From assembly GCA_030035585.1 (NCBI GenBank), contig CM057464.1:74198919-74262918 (forward strand): 64,000 nucleotides of DNA, written 5' to 3'. The position numbers were made by a program, and so were the translations under genes. Shown here one piece after another: positions 10,861 through 23,623 of this stretch; positions within the stretch are counted from its first letter, which is position 1, and every line of letters starts with the position of its first letter. The notes under the pieces were generated by a model that saw only the letters and a list, made by a program, of their open reading frames with translations, had not been told where the DNA came from and ran no database searches. The stretch is from Dugong dugon. Taxonomy: Eukaryota; Chordata; Mammalia; Sirenia; Dugongidae.

Positions 10861-12926
10861 ACGATTTTACTCTAAATCAGGATGTGACTGTAAAATAACA
10901 ATATATCCCCTTGTTGAGCCATTTGTAAGTTTTCAGTCACCATTCTGACCACAAGATAATTTAAGTACACACATTTTTTTAAATTAGGCTATTCTTTTAT
11001 GTTTTGATGGAAATGTTAGTAGGATTATAGGTGATTTGGGAATATAGGATTTAGGAGGAGATCCCAATGCCGAAACAAGTGGTGCCCCCTCTCTTGAAAA
11101 TTTCACTAGCACATTATCTGCCTTCTTCCCCTGACTCCACAACTTTACAGCTGTAGAAGTTGCTTTCTATCCAAGTCCACCGCCTAAACCTCTTCTTTTA
11201 TTCTTGCTAGGAAATCCTCTTAGGCTTTTAACTAGAATTAAAACATTACTGAAAAGTCATCTGACTGAAACCTCAGCTGTGGTGCAAAAGACCTTCACGT
11301 TAACTGAACTAGTTACAAGGGGAAATTCCTAAAAATCATTGTTAAAAATCCTCAGTGCAGCCTATTCTACAATATTTCAAGGTAAATAGGGTATTTTACA
11401 GAATCCTTTAGCTTTTTCTTTTTCCTGAAACCTGAGTTATATTATGGAAGAGAAAAGAATATAATATAGCTACTCTGATATTGAGAAATTGGACAGATTG
11501 GTAAATTATCAGTTATACAACTGAAAGTTACAGGAAGGGCCACATTACTTCACAACAACCATGTGAGAAACTACTAGTCCCCTGACGAGAACATAAGCTC
11601 CTGAGAATGAAGTAGCATATAGCTGCAGTGGAAAGGAATCCCTTTGCTTATAACTTTTCGGCTCACATGCTTTCCCTGTACAGAAATGCACTTTTATAAA
11701 TGCCCTCCTTTTTTTTTTGGTCCTGAATCAAGCATGGACTCTGCAGTCCTGATTGTATTCTAAAAAGTAATGGAACCAACGTGACCTAGCCATGCAAATA
11801 ATTTTTTGCAAATAGGGCCTAAAAACAGCATTCACCAAAGCTGTACAATATGCCAGAAATAGGATCCTGTTTCAAGAATTTAACCTACAGGGTACTCAGT
11901 AATCAGTTAACCCTCTTCATGGAAAACCACATTTTTATACAGTCAAAGTATCAGAAATCCGTTATTGTACTTTGCTAAGCACCTGAGTTAAGTTCAGTGC
12001 AGGCACTTTTTCTAGAACATTAAGCAAGAGCAGTTACATTCTCTTTTCTCACTCCCTGCCATATGAAAGAAAAAAAATCATATGTTATTACATCTAATGT
12101 TACATGTTAAAGTCTTCTAAAAGCTTGTAAAGACTGAAGTTTTTACTTTTTTATTATAGAAGACCAGGCCACAAATTATCATAGATTAGTAACAAGACAC
12201 ATTCATTTTACTTTAATATTTTCTAACTAACGGACCATGAAGGACTCATGCAGGTATTCTTTCCAAAGCAATATAACTCAAATTATTTTCTCTGAGCTAT
12301 CGTCTTAAATGTTTGATTTATACCAAAAGGAAACAAACCCTACTGCATGGGTAGCAGCCAGTTTAAAAGTCTGCACCAGTTAAACATTTCAAAACTTTTG
12401 GAAACACCATCTGCCAAAACTGCATGGAACACCTGTTACACAGACATGGGAGGCGAGCACCAAAAGACATTGCAATTGAGTTTCTTTTACAACCTTATGC
12501 ATGAAAGCCAAGAATCATTCACAGATTTTTTTTTTTTTTAAGTTTGGATTTCCGTACATTGTGTGCTTAAACGGACTAGGTTACAGAAATCATAAGCTGA
12601 GTTCCCATTGACCTTTGCCCTGCCTTCTTAACTTTGAAGAGCATCGTGTCTTGTGTCTGAAGATAAGCATAAGTGGGATTCTGGTAGAGATATTCCAGAT
12701 TCTATTTATCTGTTAATACCATACAAGACAGTGGACATGATTTAATATTTAAAAAGCTTTGAATTTACTAACTACTTATCAAGAGTGTATTATAAATCAG
12801 AAAACATTCACTAGTTGTAAACATGTAATTTCACTTTTATTCAACATTGAAGGCACTTTTAGATATCTTAGAAGGTAAAATGAATACAGTTTATTCATGT
12901 ATTAAAAATAATCATTAATAATATTA
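10861..12926. other. Longest repeat-poor stretch in the left half
   Basis: About 2 kb with no transposable element that I recognise and no credible coding frame; the longest open frame is about 64 codons. Stretches around 11230-12500 show normal base composition and no simple repeats apart from A/T runs. It is a candidate for conserved non-coding sequence, but conservation cannot be judged here. Confidence 0.45.
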
Positions 12927-13150
12927 AGCATAACTAAAATTTACCAAGAGTTTACTACGCACCAGGCTTTATGGTTACCTCGTTTCAGTAGTTCAACGAG
13001 CTAGGAACTGATATTATCATTCCCGTCTTACAGATAAAAAGCCAGGATGCAGAAAGGCTAACTTGTTCAAGGCTCCTCAGCTAGTGACAGGACAGGCTGC
13101 AAAGCAGGTGTTCCCACTTCAGAGCCGATGCATTCAGACACAGTTACTTC
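12927..13150 (+). repeat. MIR SINE
   Basis: Follows the MIR core: AAATTTACCAAGAGTTTACT, CACCAGGCTTTATGG, CTGATATTATCATTCCC, CTTACAGATAAAAAGCC, AACTTGTTCAAGGCTCC and CAGCTAGTGACAGGACAGG. An ancient mammal-wide element. Confidence 0.85.
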
Positions 13151-14392
13151 AGAGGGCAAGAATCCAGTTTGTGTTTTGTTGTTGTTTTTTACTTAGAGCA
13201 GAATCATATAAAGGAAATACTTGTGTTATGAATTTAAGCGTCAGTATAGGCACTAGTCTCCGTACATTTGTATAAAGTTTTCCTTTTCTATCTATGTTAA
13301 TGCCACAACAAAAGCACTGAAAATACCAGAGAATTTCCTTAGACCTTCTAAGTACACAAAATGAACTATGTGTCTACAAAATATTGATTACACATTATTA
13401 GCGAATAAGGCAGGACCAAAATTCCTTTTGTCTCATACAATACACTGTCAATGCAACAGACGGTTGTCATGTTTTCTGGTTGCCCAGAGCCTTTGGAATA
13501 CCCTACCTATGCCTGGGGATTTCCCTCCCCAGGTTCAGATACACAGAACTCTTTCCCATAGCCTGATCAATGGTGAAAATACAGGCATGTGACTTGCCTC
13601 GCACAAATTAGACTCACCTCTGCAAGACTTTGATTTAGAAGTGACTAACAAGGAGGCTTTCAGGCTGAAATGAATACTAGTTTGAGTTCCTGATTTGGAG
13701 ATAGCATTCCTGACGAGATCATCGGCAGCTGTGGAAGAGCTGAGTTTCTGGTAAGTGCCAGCTCTTTTGCTCGTGGCAGCTGTTCCCTGATCAATAGGTT
13801 CTGTGACAGAGTTAGTATTGATCCTAAAGCACAGACTCCAGCCAGGTTCTTAGATACTCCCAATGATTTCTGAGTTACGCAGTAACCCTTCTTAAAAATA
13901 GCATTTCTTCTTTATCAGCCAGAGTCAGCTTCCATTGCTTATGTGTAAGAACTCTAAGCTAGGGTTTCCAGTTCTCGTTAAGATGAAGTAAACACATGCT
14001 ACTCTGTCTCTCCCACTGAACACAACTATAAAACCTGGACAGATGGAATGTGAAGCTTTTTGAAGACTGAGAAGTAAATTGCAACAGGTGGATTGTGGAA
14101 AGACACCAGAATTCAAAGTATCACCAAACCTGTGGAGAGTTTAAATCCCCTTCAATGTTCCCTGGCCTAAACTCCATGTAGCTGAAACCCAGAGGTGAAC
14201 ACGGTGGTGGAGACGAAGAATGCTCCAGAAGAAACCTGGCTCAAAAAGTGGGGAAGGAAACTGCTAAAGCTCATTCACAGTGGAGGAAACCTCCCAACTG
14301 TTGTTTTTCTCTCCTCGTTCTCTATTCTCTCACACCCATCCTCCAGGCAATCCCTTGGCTGGGCAGCAGCAGCAGTTAGTGGCAATAGTAGC
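13151..14392. other. Unassigned sequence, probably eroded old repeats
   Basis: No gene. 13440-13700 contains CAGGCATGTGACTTGCC and similar phrases seen in old interspersed repeats. 14020-14390 (ACAACTATAAAACCTGGAC onward) resembles an old L1 5' UTR; the solo LTR at 14393 interrupts it and it may resume at 14914. Both assignments are tentative. Confidence 0.35.
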
Positions 14393-14913
14393 TGTCTTAG
14401 TTATCTAGTGCTGCTGTAACAAAAATACCACAAGTAGATGGCTTCAATAAACAGAAGTTACTCTCTCACAGTCCAGTAGGCTAGAAGTCCAAATTCAGGG
14501 TGTCACCTCCAGGGGAAGGATTTCTCTCTCTGTTTGCTCTGGAGGAAGGTCCTTGTCATCAATCTTCCCCTGGTCTAGGAGCTTCTCAGCACAGGGACCA
14601 TGGGTCCGAAGGATGCACTCTGCTCCTGTTTATTCTTGCTTGGTGGTATGAGGTCCTTCTGTCTCTCTGCTCGTTTCTCTCTTTTATATCTCAAAAGAGA
14701 TTGATTCAAGACACAACCTAATCTTGTAGATTGAGTCCTGCCTTATTAACATAACTGCCTCTAATCCTGCCTCATTAACATCACAGAGGCAGGATTTACA
14801 ATACATAGGAAAATCGCATCTGACGACAAAACTGTAGACAATCACAAAATACTGGGAAATGTGGCCTAGTCAATTTGACACACATTTTTGGGGACACAAT
14901 TCAATCAGTAACA
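14393..14913 (-). repeat. Solo LTR, MaLR-like, with exact 5-bp duplication
   Basis: The reverse-complement copy of the LTR family at 2692: starts TGTCTTAGTTATCTAGTG and ends ATTCAATCAGTAACA. Flanked by GTAGC at 14388-14392 and 14914-14918. Contains the reverse of the family's CTGGTCTAGG block near 14570. No internal retroviral sequence. Confidence 0.85.
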
Positions 14914-14918
14914 GTAGC

Positions 14919-15439
14919 CAACAACAGGAACTAGCAAGATCTAAAACTCTGAGGGAAGTAAAATCTTCCTCTTCATTTAGTAGAGCTGTGGTCCCAAGAG
15001 GGTGAGACTAAACCCAATTCCTTTTTTTTTTTCCTCTCTCTGTCCATTCATCACATACCCCCAGACATGGCAAAATAATGAAAGTGGGAGATTTCTGACT
15101 GGAAAACCAAAAAAGGGAGTGCTTTTTAAATGGTGGTGACTCAGTAACTCACTTCCTTGAAGAAACACAATATGGAGTCAGGTACCCAGGTAACCAACAA
15201 TGGACATGGAGCATAAGTGAAAAATTATTGTGTAAGCAATTGAGGGTTGGGTATTGTGGGTGTGTGCATGTGCATGTGCGCCTTCATACGTATGTATGAC
15301 TGCAGCAAAATCTACTTTTTCTGGTAAATACAGTACACCAATAGGCTGCTGTTTAAAAATATACCCTGAAGTCTTCTTTAAACTAAACAATAGTTTAATA
15401 GTTTTGCTTAACTAGTAAAGAATGTCTGCCTTGAGTACT
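14919..15439. other. Unassigned sequence
   Basis: May continue the old element interrupted by the solo LTR. A TG-rich patch lies at 15258-15282. No gene seen. Confidence 0.35.
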
Positions 15440-15690
15440 TTCTTCCTTTAAGAACTGTCTGGGATCAAATTGACAGCAGCAACTCAAAAGATCAGATAGG
15501 AATCTTAGGCAGCAGTGGGTTTATGTTAATGGGGGAGGAACAACTTAGAAAAGGAGTATGAGAATGGTTGCATAGCTTGAAGAATGTAATCAGTGTCACT
15601 GAATTCTACATGTACAAATTGTTGAACTGGTGTATGTTCTGCTGTGTATATTCTCAACAACAAAAATAAATAAATTATAAAAAATAATTA
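15440..15690 (+). repeat. LINE 3' end (L1-type), sense
   Basis: Contains GTGGGTTTATGTTAATGGGG, GAATGGTTGCATAGCTTG, CACTGAATTCTACATGTAC and GTGTATATTCTCAACAACAA, then an A-rich AAATAAATAAATTAT tail. The order and terminal A-rich tail are those of a LINE 3' UTR. I think it is L1, but the subfamily is not certain. Confidence 0.55.
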
Positions 15691-16284
15691 CAATGCATTT
15701 ATGTAATAGAATTTCATGTAAACATTACATAAATGAGAAAGCTCTTTTTATACTGATGTACAATGACCTCTAAGGTACATTTGTAGTTGAAAAAGATTTG
15801 GTGTAAAAGAAAGTGAAAGCATGCTAGCATGTAAGGGCATGTGATTGTGTACATGTGTGCTTGTGTGTGCCAATGCTTTTGGCTAACGTGAAATACCTCT
15901 GAGAGGTTGCATAATCTGATAATAATGATTATCTCTCAGGATGGAACTGGATGCCAGGGGACAAGTTCAAAGAGAGATTTTCCAGTGTATACCCTGTTGT
16001 ACCTTTTAAATTTTAAACCCTGAGAATGTATTGCCTTTTCAAAAATCAAAAACTGATCTTAAAATTTTACAAATACATAAGATGCCAATCATGTTTAAAA
16101 ATACATTTATAGAAAAGAGAGTAAAGGAAAATAAACTCATATGTTATATTTTAAATTTTCTTATTGTTTAAAATCTTGTCTGTATGCTTTTCTTGGTCTT
16201 CATGTTTTCTGGAACAAATATAAATTAATTCTATGAATTTAGATTTTATAAAATAAATTATTTATCATGCTCAAATTCTTACCC
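15691..16284. other. AT-rich unique sequence
   Basis: No gene and no assignable repeat; TG-rich near 15839-15870. Confidence 0.4.
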
Positions 16285-16420
16285 TAAAGAGTAAAGCTTT
16301 AATTCCTTGTTATGGCATTCAAGATCCTCCATTGTTTGTATCTAACCTCCCTTGCTAACTTGCACTATTGTCCTCCTCAATAAACTTTCTCTTTCCTTGA
16401 ACACATCTTGCACTCTCTTG
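16285..16420 (+). repeat. L2-like fragment, sense
   Basis: GAGTAAAGCTTTAATTCC, TGGCATTCAAGATCC and TCTTTCCTTGAACACATC follow the L2 3' region in sense order. Diverged. Confidence 0.45.
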
Positions 16421-16769
16421 CTAAAGGGCTCAGAGAAACTATCCTTCAAGAACCCTGTTTGTCTCAGAGTTCTAGAGTTTGTAATGATGGATAAAGAACA
16501 ACAAAATCCAATTAGGATGTAAATGTTTTGCAGTTAACTTTCAGCCTTGAATATGAATACTATTCAAACACGTACATACCTCGCTAAAATTACTATTATA
16601 TAAAATTTTTATAGTACTACAATAATCTATATAGCCTACTCTTTATAGTAGAAGTATATTCTACCTGAATTTTTCATTTTGTATTACTAATGGTTGGTAC
16701 TTTCTGTATGCTAAAGGTAAAACGGTTGACTTATCTATAAGAACATTGATTGATTATAAGTGCATGTTA

Positions 16770-18027
16770 AAGGAGGCGGGGAAAAATAGTAGAGTAGTCA
16801 GATGCCTCCTGTGGTCCCTCTTACAACAAAGACCAGAAAAACAAGTGAATTGATTATATATGACAATCTAGGGACCCTGAACATCAAAGGCAAAGTTGAG
16901 GAATTAGACTGAGTGGCAAGGGGAAGGAGAGATTGTTCAGAAGCAGTGAGGAGTTGCCAGCACTGACTGGCAGGAACTGGCATGTGTGGTGAAGCAAGCA
17001 GTGGCATTTGGGACACTTTTTCCACTTTGGGAGAGATCAGGCAGCAGAAAATCTACTTGAGTCTCCAGAACCAGTGAAAAGCAGCGCTCAATCAGCAAAA
17101 GATAAGTACATGCATCTAATCTACCGCGCGGATCAAAAAACACCCTCTTTGGAAAAAGCCTCTCTCCCATTTACCTGCACCCTCTTCACTCTGCACCAGG
17201 TCCTGGGCAAGCTTCAGCGATTGCTGTCCCCAGGGCTGGAAGTAGGACCCGTCACCTGCCCTGAGCCATTCTCCCAGCCCTGGAGAGGGAACAAATTAAC
17301 AGGAATAAATAATCTGCCAGCTCCCCTAAAGTAGGAATTTAGGGTGGGCACAGCTCCTTTGCCTCGGAACATGCATAAGGGGTCCACGGACTTTGAATGC
17401 CTTTCAAACCTGCATAGACCCATGTGGGCCCATTTCAACAGCATAGGCCCTCATTAGCACAGTACAGCAGGGTATATACCTGAAGCCTAACTTCACTGTA
17501 TCAGCTATATGGTGGAGTGGTAAGTTCATGACATTTGACACTGCTCTGCCCATTAAGCAGCATCCTTACCTACCCACATCAGGGGCCTGAGGACTGGTGG
17601 CTCCACCCACGCCACCTAGCCACCCGCAACAGTCGTCAAAGAATAAGTGGTGCCTCCAAGTCCTTACAGTCAACAGCATTGGGTGCCCATAGTCAGACTG
17701 CAAAACCCAAACATCTATGCACTCTAGGGAACAGGGACATGCTTTCCTCCCAGACATTCAGATGCAGCCATCAGCTCCCAGCCTTGCTCAGTGCGTGATC
17801 CCCTACTGCAACCAGATGCCTGTGCGTACACCAATCACACCTGCCTGTCTAGGACTGTGGGTGAGAGCCTGCACCACAGACCTGGTGACTGACTACCTGG
17901 ACACCTGAGCTGAATCCACAGAAGAAAAGTAAATGGACTCCTGGGCTCACATACGTAGTCTCAGATTTAAGCAGCTGGTGACAGGATGTTAGAGCTTCAA
18001 GGGCACCAATAATCAAACCAGCTCACA
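16770..18027 (+). promoter_or_regulatory. L1 5' UTR (internal promoter region)
   Basis: About 1.26 kb from the 5' boundary (GGAGGCGGGG just after the duplication) to the probable ORF1 start. It is richer in GC than the flanks, as L1 5' UTRs usually are, and its short open frames on both strands carry no recognisable domain. L1 5' UTRs hold the element's RNA polymerase II promoter; that this segment does so is inferred from position. Confidence 0.75.
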
Positions 18028-19056
18028 TGAGCAGCCTATTTGAACATATCAAAACAAAACAAAACAAGCAGCCAAGACACAGTAAGCAAACATAATATAA
18101 ATGAATATAAAAACTTATTGATGGCTCCGAGACAATAGTCAATATCAAATCACATAAAGAGGCCAACCATGATGGCTTTAGCAAGCTCCCAAAATGAAGA
18201 CTCAAGAAGTCTTCCCAAGGAAGAGAACTTCTTGGAATTTACCAGAGGTAGAATACAAAAGGATTAATCTACAGAACTCTTCAAGAGATTAGGAAGGAGA
18301 TCATTCAAAATGCAGAAAAAGCCAAGAACATACAGACAAAGTAATGGAGGAATTTAAGATTATAGAAGAGCACAATGACAAATTTAACTGACTGCAATAA
18401 TTCTTAGAGAGACAACAAACAGAAATCCAGAAGATTATCAATAAAATTTCAGAATTAGACAACTCAACAGAAAGTCATAGGAGCAGAATTTAGGCAATGG
18501 TAGTAAGAATTAGTGAGATTGAAGATAAAGCACTTGACACCAACTTATTTGAGGAAAAATCAGATAAAAGGATTTAAAAAAATGAAGAAACCCTAAGAAT
18601 TATGTGGGACTCTGTCAAGAGGAATAACCTACCAGTGATTGGAGTACCAGAACAGGGGGGGATAACAGAAAACACAGAGATAACTGTTGAAGATTTGTTG
18701 GCAGAAAACTTCCCTGATATCATGAAAGATGACAAGATATCTGTCCAAGATGCTCTTCGAACCCCACATAAGGTAGATCCCAAAAGAAAGTCACTAAGAT
18801 GTATTATAATCAAACTTGCCAAAACCAAAGATAAAGAGAGAATTCTAAGAGTGGATAGGGATAAACAAAAAGTCATCTACAAAGGAGAGCCAGTAAGACT
18901 AAGCTTGGACTACTCAGCAGAAAGCATGCAGGCAAGAAGGCAATGGAATGACATATATAAAGCCTTGAAGGAAAAAAATTGCCAGCCATAATTGTATATC
19001 CAGCAAAACTGTCTCTCAAATATGAAGGTGAAATTAGGGCATTTCTAGATAAATAG
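18028..19056 (+). pseudogene. L1 ORF1 (ORF1p RNA-binding protein), broken
   Basis: ORF1p is the trimeric RNA-binding chaperone of the L1 particle. The probable start is ATG at 18028 (MSSLFEHIK), soon broken. The reading continues through a coiled-coil-like segment (about 18270-18600) in shifted frames with stops. The clearest part is an open stretch at 18602-18991 that begins with MWDSVKRNNLPVIGVPE, the start of the RRM. It carries KLAKTKDKERILRV and QARRQWNDIYKALK, typical of the RRM-CTD junction and the C-terminal domain. After KEKNCQP a one-base frame break precedes the expected YPAKLSLKYEGEIRAFLDK, followed by a TAG (19054-19056) where relatives have Gln. It is a pseudogene; the family call is firm, the exact start and end are approximate. 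Confidence 0.85.
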
Positions 19057-21291
19057 AAGTTTAGGGAATGTGCAAAGCAAACCCAAATTACAAGCAATAC
19101 TAAATGGAGTCCTCCGGTTAGAAAATCAGTAACATCAGATAATAACCTAAGACTAGAACACAGGACAGAACAACCAAATATAAACCCAGATAGGGAAGAC
19201 ACAAAAACAAATCAAAGCTAAAACACTGAAAATAGGGAAACAAACACGTCTAAAACAATGAGAATAGGGGAACACACATGTCAATATGTAAAAGATGACG
19301 ACATTAAAACAAAAAAGAGGGACTAAAAATATAGTCATAGATCTTCATATGGAGAGAAAGACAAGGCGATAGAAATAAAAGACTCTTTTAAACTTAGAAA
19401 AATAGATGTAAATATTAAGGTAACAACAAAGGAAACTAACAATCCTAAACATCAAAATAAAAAACAAGAAAAATGTAAGGATTCAGCAAGTACAAAATCA
19501 ACAACAATGAAAAAGATGAAAAAATACATAAAGAAAAATGACTGAGCACAGAAAATTAAGTGGCACAAAAAAACTGTCAACAACACAAAAGAAAAGACAT
19601 CAAAATGACAGCACTAAACTCATACCTATGAATAATTATGCTGAATATAAATGAACTAAATGCAACAATAAAGAGACAGAGAGTGGCAGAATGGATAAAA
19701 AACATGATCTGCCTATATGCTGCCTCCAAGAGACACACCTTAGACTTAAAGACATAAACTGAAACTCAAAGGATGGAAAAAAATATATCAAGAAAACTAC
19801 ACTCAAAAAAGAGCAGGAGTGGCAATACTAATCTCTGACAAAATAGACTTTAAAGTAGAATCCACCACAAAGGGTAAGGAAGGACACTATATAATGATTA
19901 AAGGGTCAGTACACCAGGAGGACATAACTATAATAAATACTTATGCACCCAATGACAGGGCTCCATAATACATAAAACAAACTCTAACAACATTGAAAAG
20001 AGAGATAGACAGCCCCACAATAGTAGTAGGAGACTTCAACACACCACTTTCAGTGAAGGACAGAACCTCCAGAAACATGCTCAATAAAGACACAGAAGAT
20101 TTAAATGCTACAATCAACCAACTTGACCTTGTAGACATACACAGAACACTCCACCCAAAAGCAGACAAGTATACTTTATTTTCCAACACTCATGGAATAT
20201 TCTCCAGAATAGACTACATATTAGGCCATAAAGCAAGCCTCAACAGAATCCAAAGCATTGAAATATTACCAAGCATCTTTTCTAACCATAAAGCCATAAA
20301 AATAGAAATCAATAACAGAAAAAGCAAGGAAAAAAAATCAAACACATGGAAATTGAACAACACCTTGCTCAAAAACTACTGGGCTATAGAAGAAATTAAG
20401 GACGGAATAAAGAAATTCACAGAATCAAATGAGAACAAAAACGTCCTATCAGAACCTTTGGGACACAGCAAAAGCAATGCTCAGAGGTCAATTTATAGCA
20501 ATAAACGCACACATCCCAAAAGAAGAAAGAGCCAAAATCAAAACATTAACCCTACAACTCAAACAAATAGGGAAAAAAAAAAAAAAAAAAAAAGCAGAAA
20601 AAGAAGCCCTTGGGCACCAGAAGAAAGCAAATAATAAAAATTAGAGCAGAATTAGGTGAAACAGAGAATAGAAAAACAATTGAAAATGTTAACAGGACCA
20701 AAAGCTGGTTCTTTGAAAAAAATTGACAAAATTGAAAAACCAGTGGCCGAACTGACAAAAGAAAAACAGGGGAGGAAATAAATAACCTGAATAAGAAATG
20801 AGATGAGTTATATCACTACAGACCCAACTGAAATTAAAAGAATCATAACAGAGTGCCATAAAATTATACTCTAACAAATTTGAAAACCTAGAGGAAATGG
20901 ACAAATTTCTAGAAACACACTACCTACCTAAACTAACACAAACAGAGGTAGAACAACTAAATAAACCTATAACAAAAGAAGAAATTGAAAGGTAATTTAA
21001 AAACTCCCAACAAAAAAAAAGCCCTGGCCCAGATGGTTTCACAGGAGAATTCTACCGAACCTTCAGATAAGAGTTAACACCACTACTACTAAAGGTATTT
21101 CAGAGTATAGAAAAGGATAGAATACTCCCAAACTCATTGTATGAAGCCAGCATAACCCTGATACCAAAACCAGGTAAAGACACCACAAAAAAAGAAAATT
21201 ACAGACCAATATGCCCATGAACATAGAAAAAAAGTCCTCAATAAAATTCTAGCCAATAGAATTCAACAACATATCAAAAAAATAATTCACC

Positions 21292-21461
21292 CTCCCCCCA
21301 GAAATAAAAGGTCCTCCAAGGTCAAGAAGGGAGAGTGTTGACATGTCCTGGGGTTGTTAACCAATGTCATAAAACAATATGTGTACTGACTGTTTAATGA
21401 GAAACTATTTGTTCTGTAAACCTTCACCTAAAGTACAATAAAAAAAAAAAAATTAAAAAAG
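21292..21461 (+). mobile_element. Nested L1 3'-end insertion inside ORF2
   Basis: A 5'-truncated piece of about 170 bp: GGGTTGTTAACCAATGTC, TTTAATGAGAAACTATTTG, CTTCACCTAAAGTACAAT and an A-rich tail. It interrupts ORF2 between ATATC and CATGACC and is flanked by the 16-bp duplication AAAAAAATARTTCACC (21276-21291 and 21462-21477, one mismatch). The 3' end matches, in reverse, the insertion at 6201-6320, so it comes from a different L1 3'-end type than its host copy. Confidence 0.88.
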
Positions 21462-21836
21462 AAAAAAATAGTTCACCATGACCAAGTGGGATTTATACCA
21501 GGTATACAGGGATGGTTCAACAATAAAAAGCAATGAACGTAATCCATCACATAAATAAAACAAAAAACAAGAACCACACGATCTTATCAATTGATGCAGA
21601 AAAGGCATTTGACAACGTCCAACACCCATTCATAACAAAAAATCTCAGCAAAATAGGAATAGAAGAGAAATTCCTCAGCATAATTAAGGGCACTTATGCA
21701 AAGTCAAGAGCCAACATCATCCTAAATGGAGAGAGTCTGAAAGCATTCCCCTTGAGAACGGGAACCAGACAAGAATGCCCTTTATCACCACTCTTATTCT
21801 ACATTGTGCTGGAGGTCCTAGCCGATCAATTAGGCT

Positions 21837-21882
21837 AGAAAAAGAAATATAGGGCATTCAGAAAAAGAAATAAAGGGCATCC
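21837..21882 (+). repeat. 23-bp tandem duplication in L1 ORF2
   Basis: Two units, 21837-21859 and 21860-21882, each starting AGAAAAAGAAAT and ending GGGCATYC, with two mismatches. The extra 23 bases are not a multiple of three and shift the frame just upstream of the reverse transcriptase active site. Confidence 0.85.
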
Positions 21883-23623
21883 AAATTGGTAAGGAAGAAG
21901 TAAAAATATCTCTGTTTACAGATGATATGATCTTATCCACAGAAAATGCCAAAGAACTCACAAGAAAACTACTGGAACTAAAAGAAGATTTCAGCAAAGT
22001 ATCAAGATATAAGATAAACATATAAAAATCAGTTGGATTCCTCTACACCAACAAAGAGAACTTTGAAGAGGAAATCACCAAATCAATACCATTTACAATA
22101 GCCCCCAAGAAGATAAAATACTTAGGAATAAATCTAACCAGAGACACAAAGACCTATGCAAAGAAAACTACAAGACACTACTGCAAGAAACCAAAAGAGA
22201 CTTGCATAAGTGGAAAAAGATACACTGCTCATGGATAGGAAGACTCAACATTGTGAAAATGTCAATTCTACCCAAAGTGATCTACAGATACAATGCAATC
22301 CTGATCCGAATTCCAATCGCATATTTTAAGGAGATGGAGAAAGAAAATCACCAACTTCATATGGAAAAGGAAGAGGCGTCAGATAAGTAAAGCATTACTC
22401 AAGAAGAACAAAGTGGGAGGCCTCGTATTACCTGACTTTAGAAACTATTATACCGCCACGGTAGTCAAAACAGCCTGGTCCTGTTACAACAACAGAACAT
22501 AGACCAATGGAGCACAATTGAGAATCCAGACATAAATTCTTCCACCTATGAGCAGCTGATATTTGACAAAGGCCCAAAGTTCATTAATTGGGGAAAAGAC
22601 AGTCTCTTTACCAAATGGTGCTGGCATAACTGGATATCCAACTTAATAAAAAAGGGAAACAAGACCCATATCTCACACCATGCACAAAAACTAACTCAAA
22701 TGGATCAAAGACCTAAGTATAAAATTGAAAACAATAAAGATCAAGGAAGAAAAAATAGGGACAATGCTAGGAGCCCTAATACATGGCATAAACAGAATAC
22801 GTACCATAAGTAACAATGCATGAGCAGCAGAAGAGAGACTAGATAACTGGGAGCTCCTAAAAACGAAACACTTAAGCTCATCAAAAGACTTCACCAAAAG
22901 ACTGGGAAAAATATTTTGGCTACAACAAATTCAATCAGCGTCTAATCTCTAAAATCTACACGATATTACAAAACCTCAACAACAAAAAGACAAATAATCC
23001 AGTTAAAAAATGGGCAAAGTATATGAACAGACACTTCTCCAAAGAAGACATTCAGGTTGCTAACAGACACATGGGGAAGTGATCATGATCATTAGCCATT
23101 AGAGAAATGCAAATCAAAACTACAAGGAGATACCATTTTATCCCAACAAGGCTAGCATTAATCCATAAAACACAAAATAATAAATGTTGGAGAGGTTGTG
23201 GACAGACTAGAAAGGACACTTACACAGTGTTGGTGGAAATTTAAAATGGTAAAACCACTCTGGAAATCAATTTGGCACTTCCTTAAAAAGCTAAAAATAG
23301 AAGTACCATATGATCCAGCAATCCCACTCCTTGAAATATATCCTAGAGAAATAAGAGCCATCACACAAATAGATATATGCACACCCATGTTCATTGCAGC
23401 AGTGTTCACAGTAGCAAAAAGATGGAAACAACGTAGGTGCCCATCAAACAACTAATGGATAAACAAATTATGGTATATTCACACAATAGAATACTATGCA
23501 ACGATTAAGAATAAGGATGAATCTGTGAAACATCTCGTAACATGGATGAATCTGGAAGGCATTATGCTGAGTGAAATTAGTCAGTCACAAAAGGACAAAT
23601 ATTGTATAAGACCACTGTTATAA

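Larger units (their letters stand above)
19605..23623 (+). pseudogene. L1 ORF2 (endonuclease-reverse transcriptase), broken
   Basis: ORF2p nicks target DNA and reverse-transcribes L1 RNA. The start ATG at 19605 gives MTALNSYL and then TGA at 19629. The apurinic endonuclease region is readable at 19993-20634, with GDFNTPLS and SRIDYILGH. The catalytic SDH motif reads SNH here, an Asp-to-Asn change. The reverse transcriptase segment at 21533-21838 has SIDAEKAFD and [12 protein letters not shown], where most L1s have TRQGCPLSP. The active-site FADD reads FTDD at 21915-21926. The C-terminal region (23198-23623) includes KIEVPYDPAIPLLEIYP and WMNLEGIMLSEIS and ends at TAA 23621-23623. Several stops and frameshifts, the nested L1 piece and a 23-bp tandem duplication break the frame. 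It cannot encode a working protein. Confidence 0.93.

Noticed and set aside
18574..20904. Minus-strand frames of 60-109 codons across 18.5-20.9 kb
   Set aside because: Antisense shadows of L1 ORF1 and ORF2.
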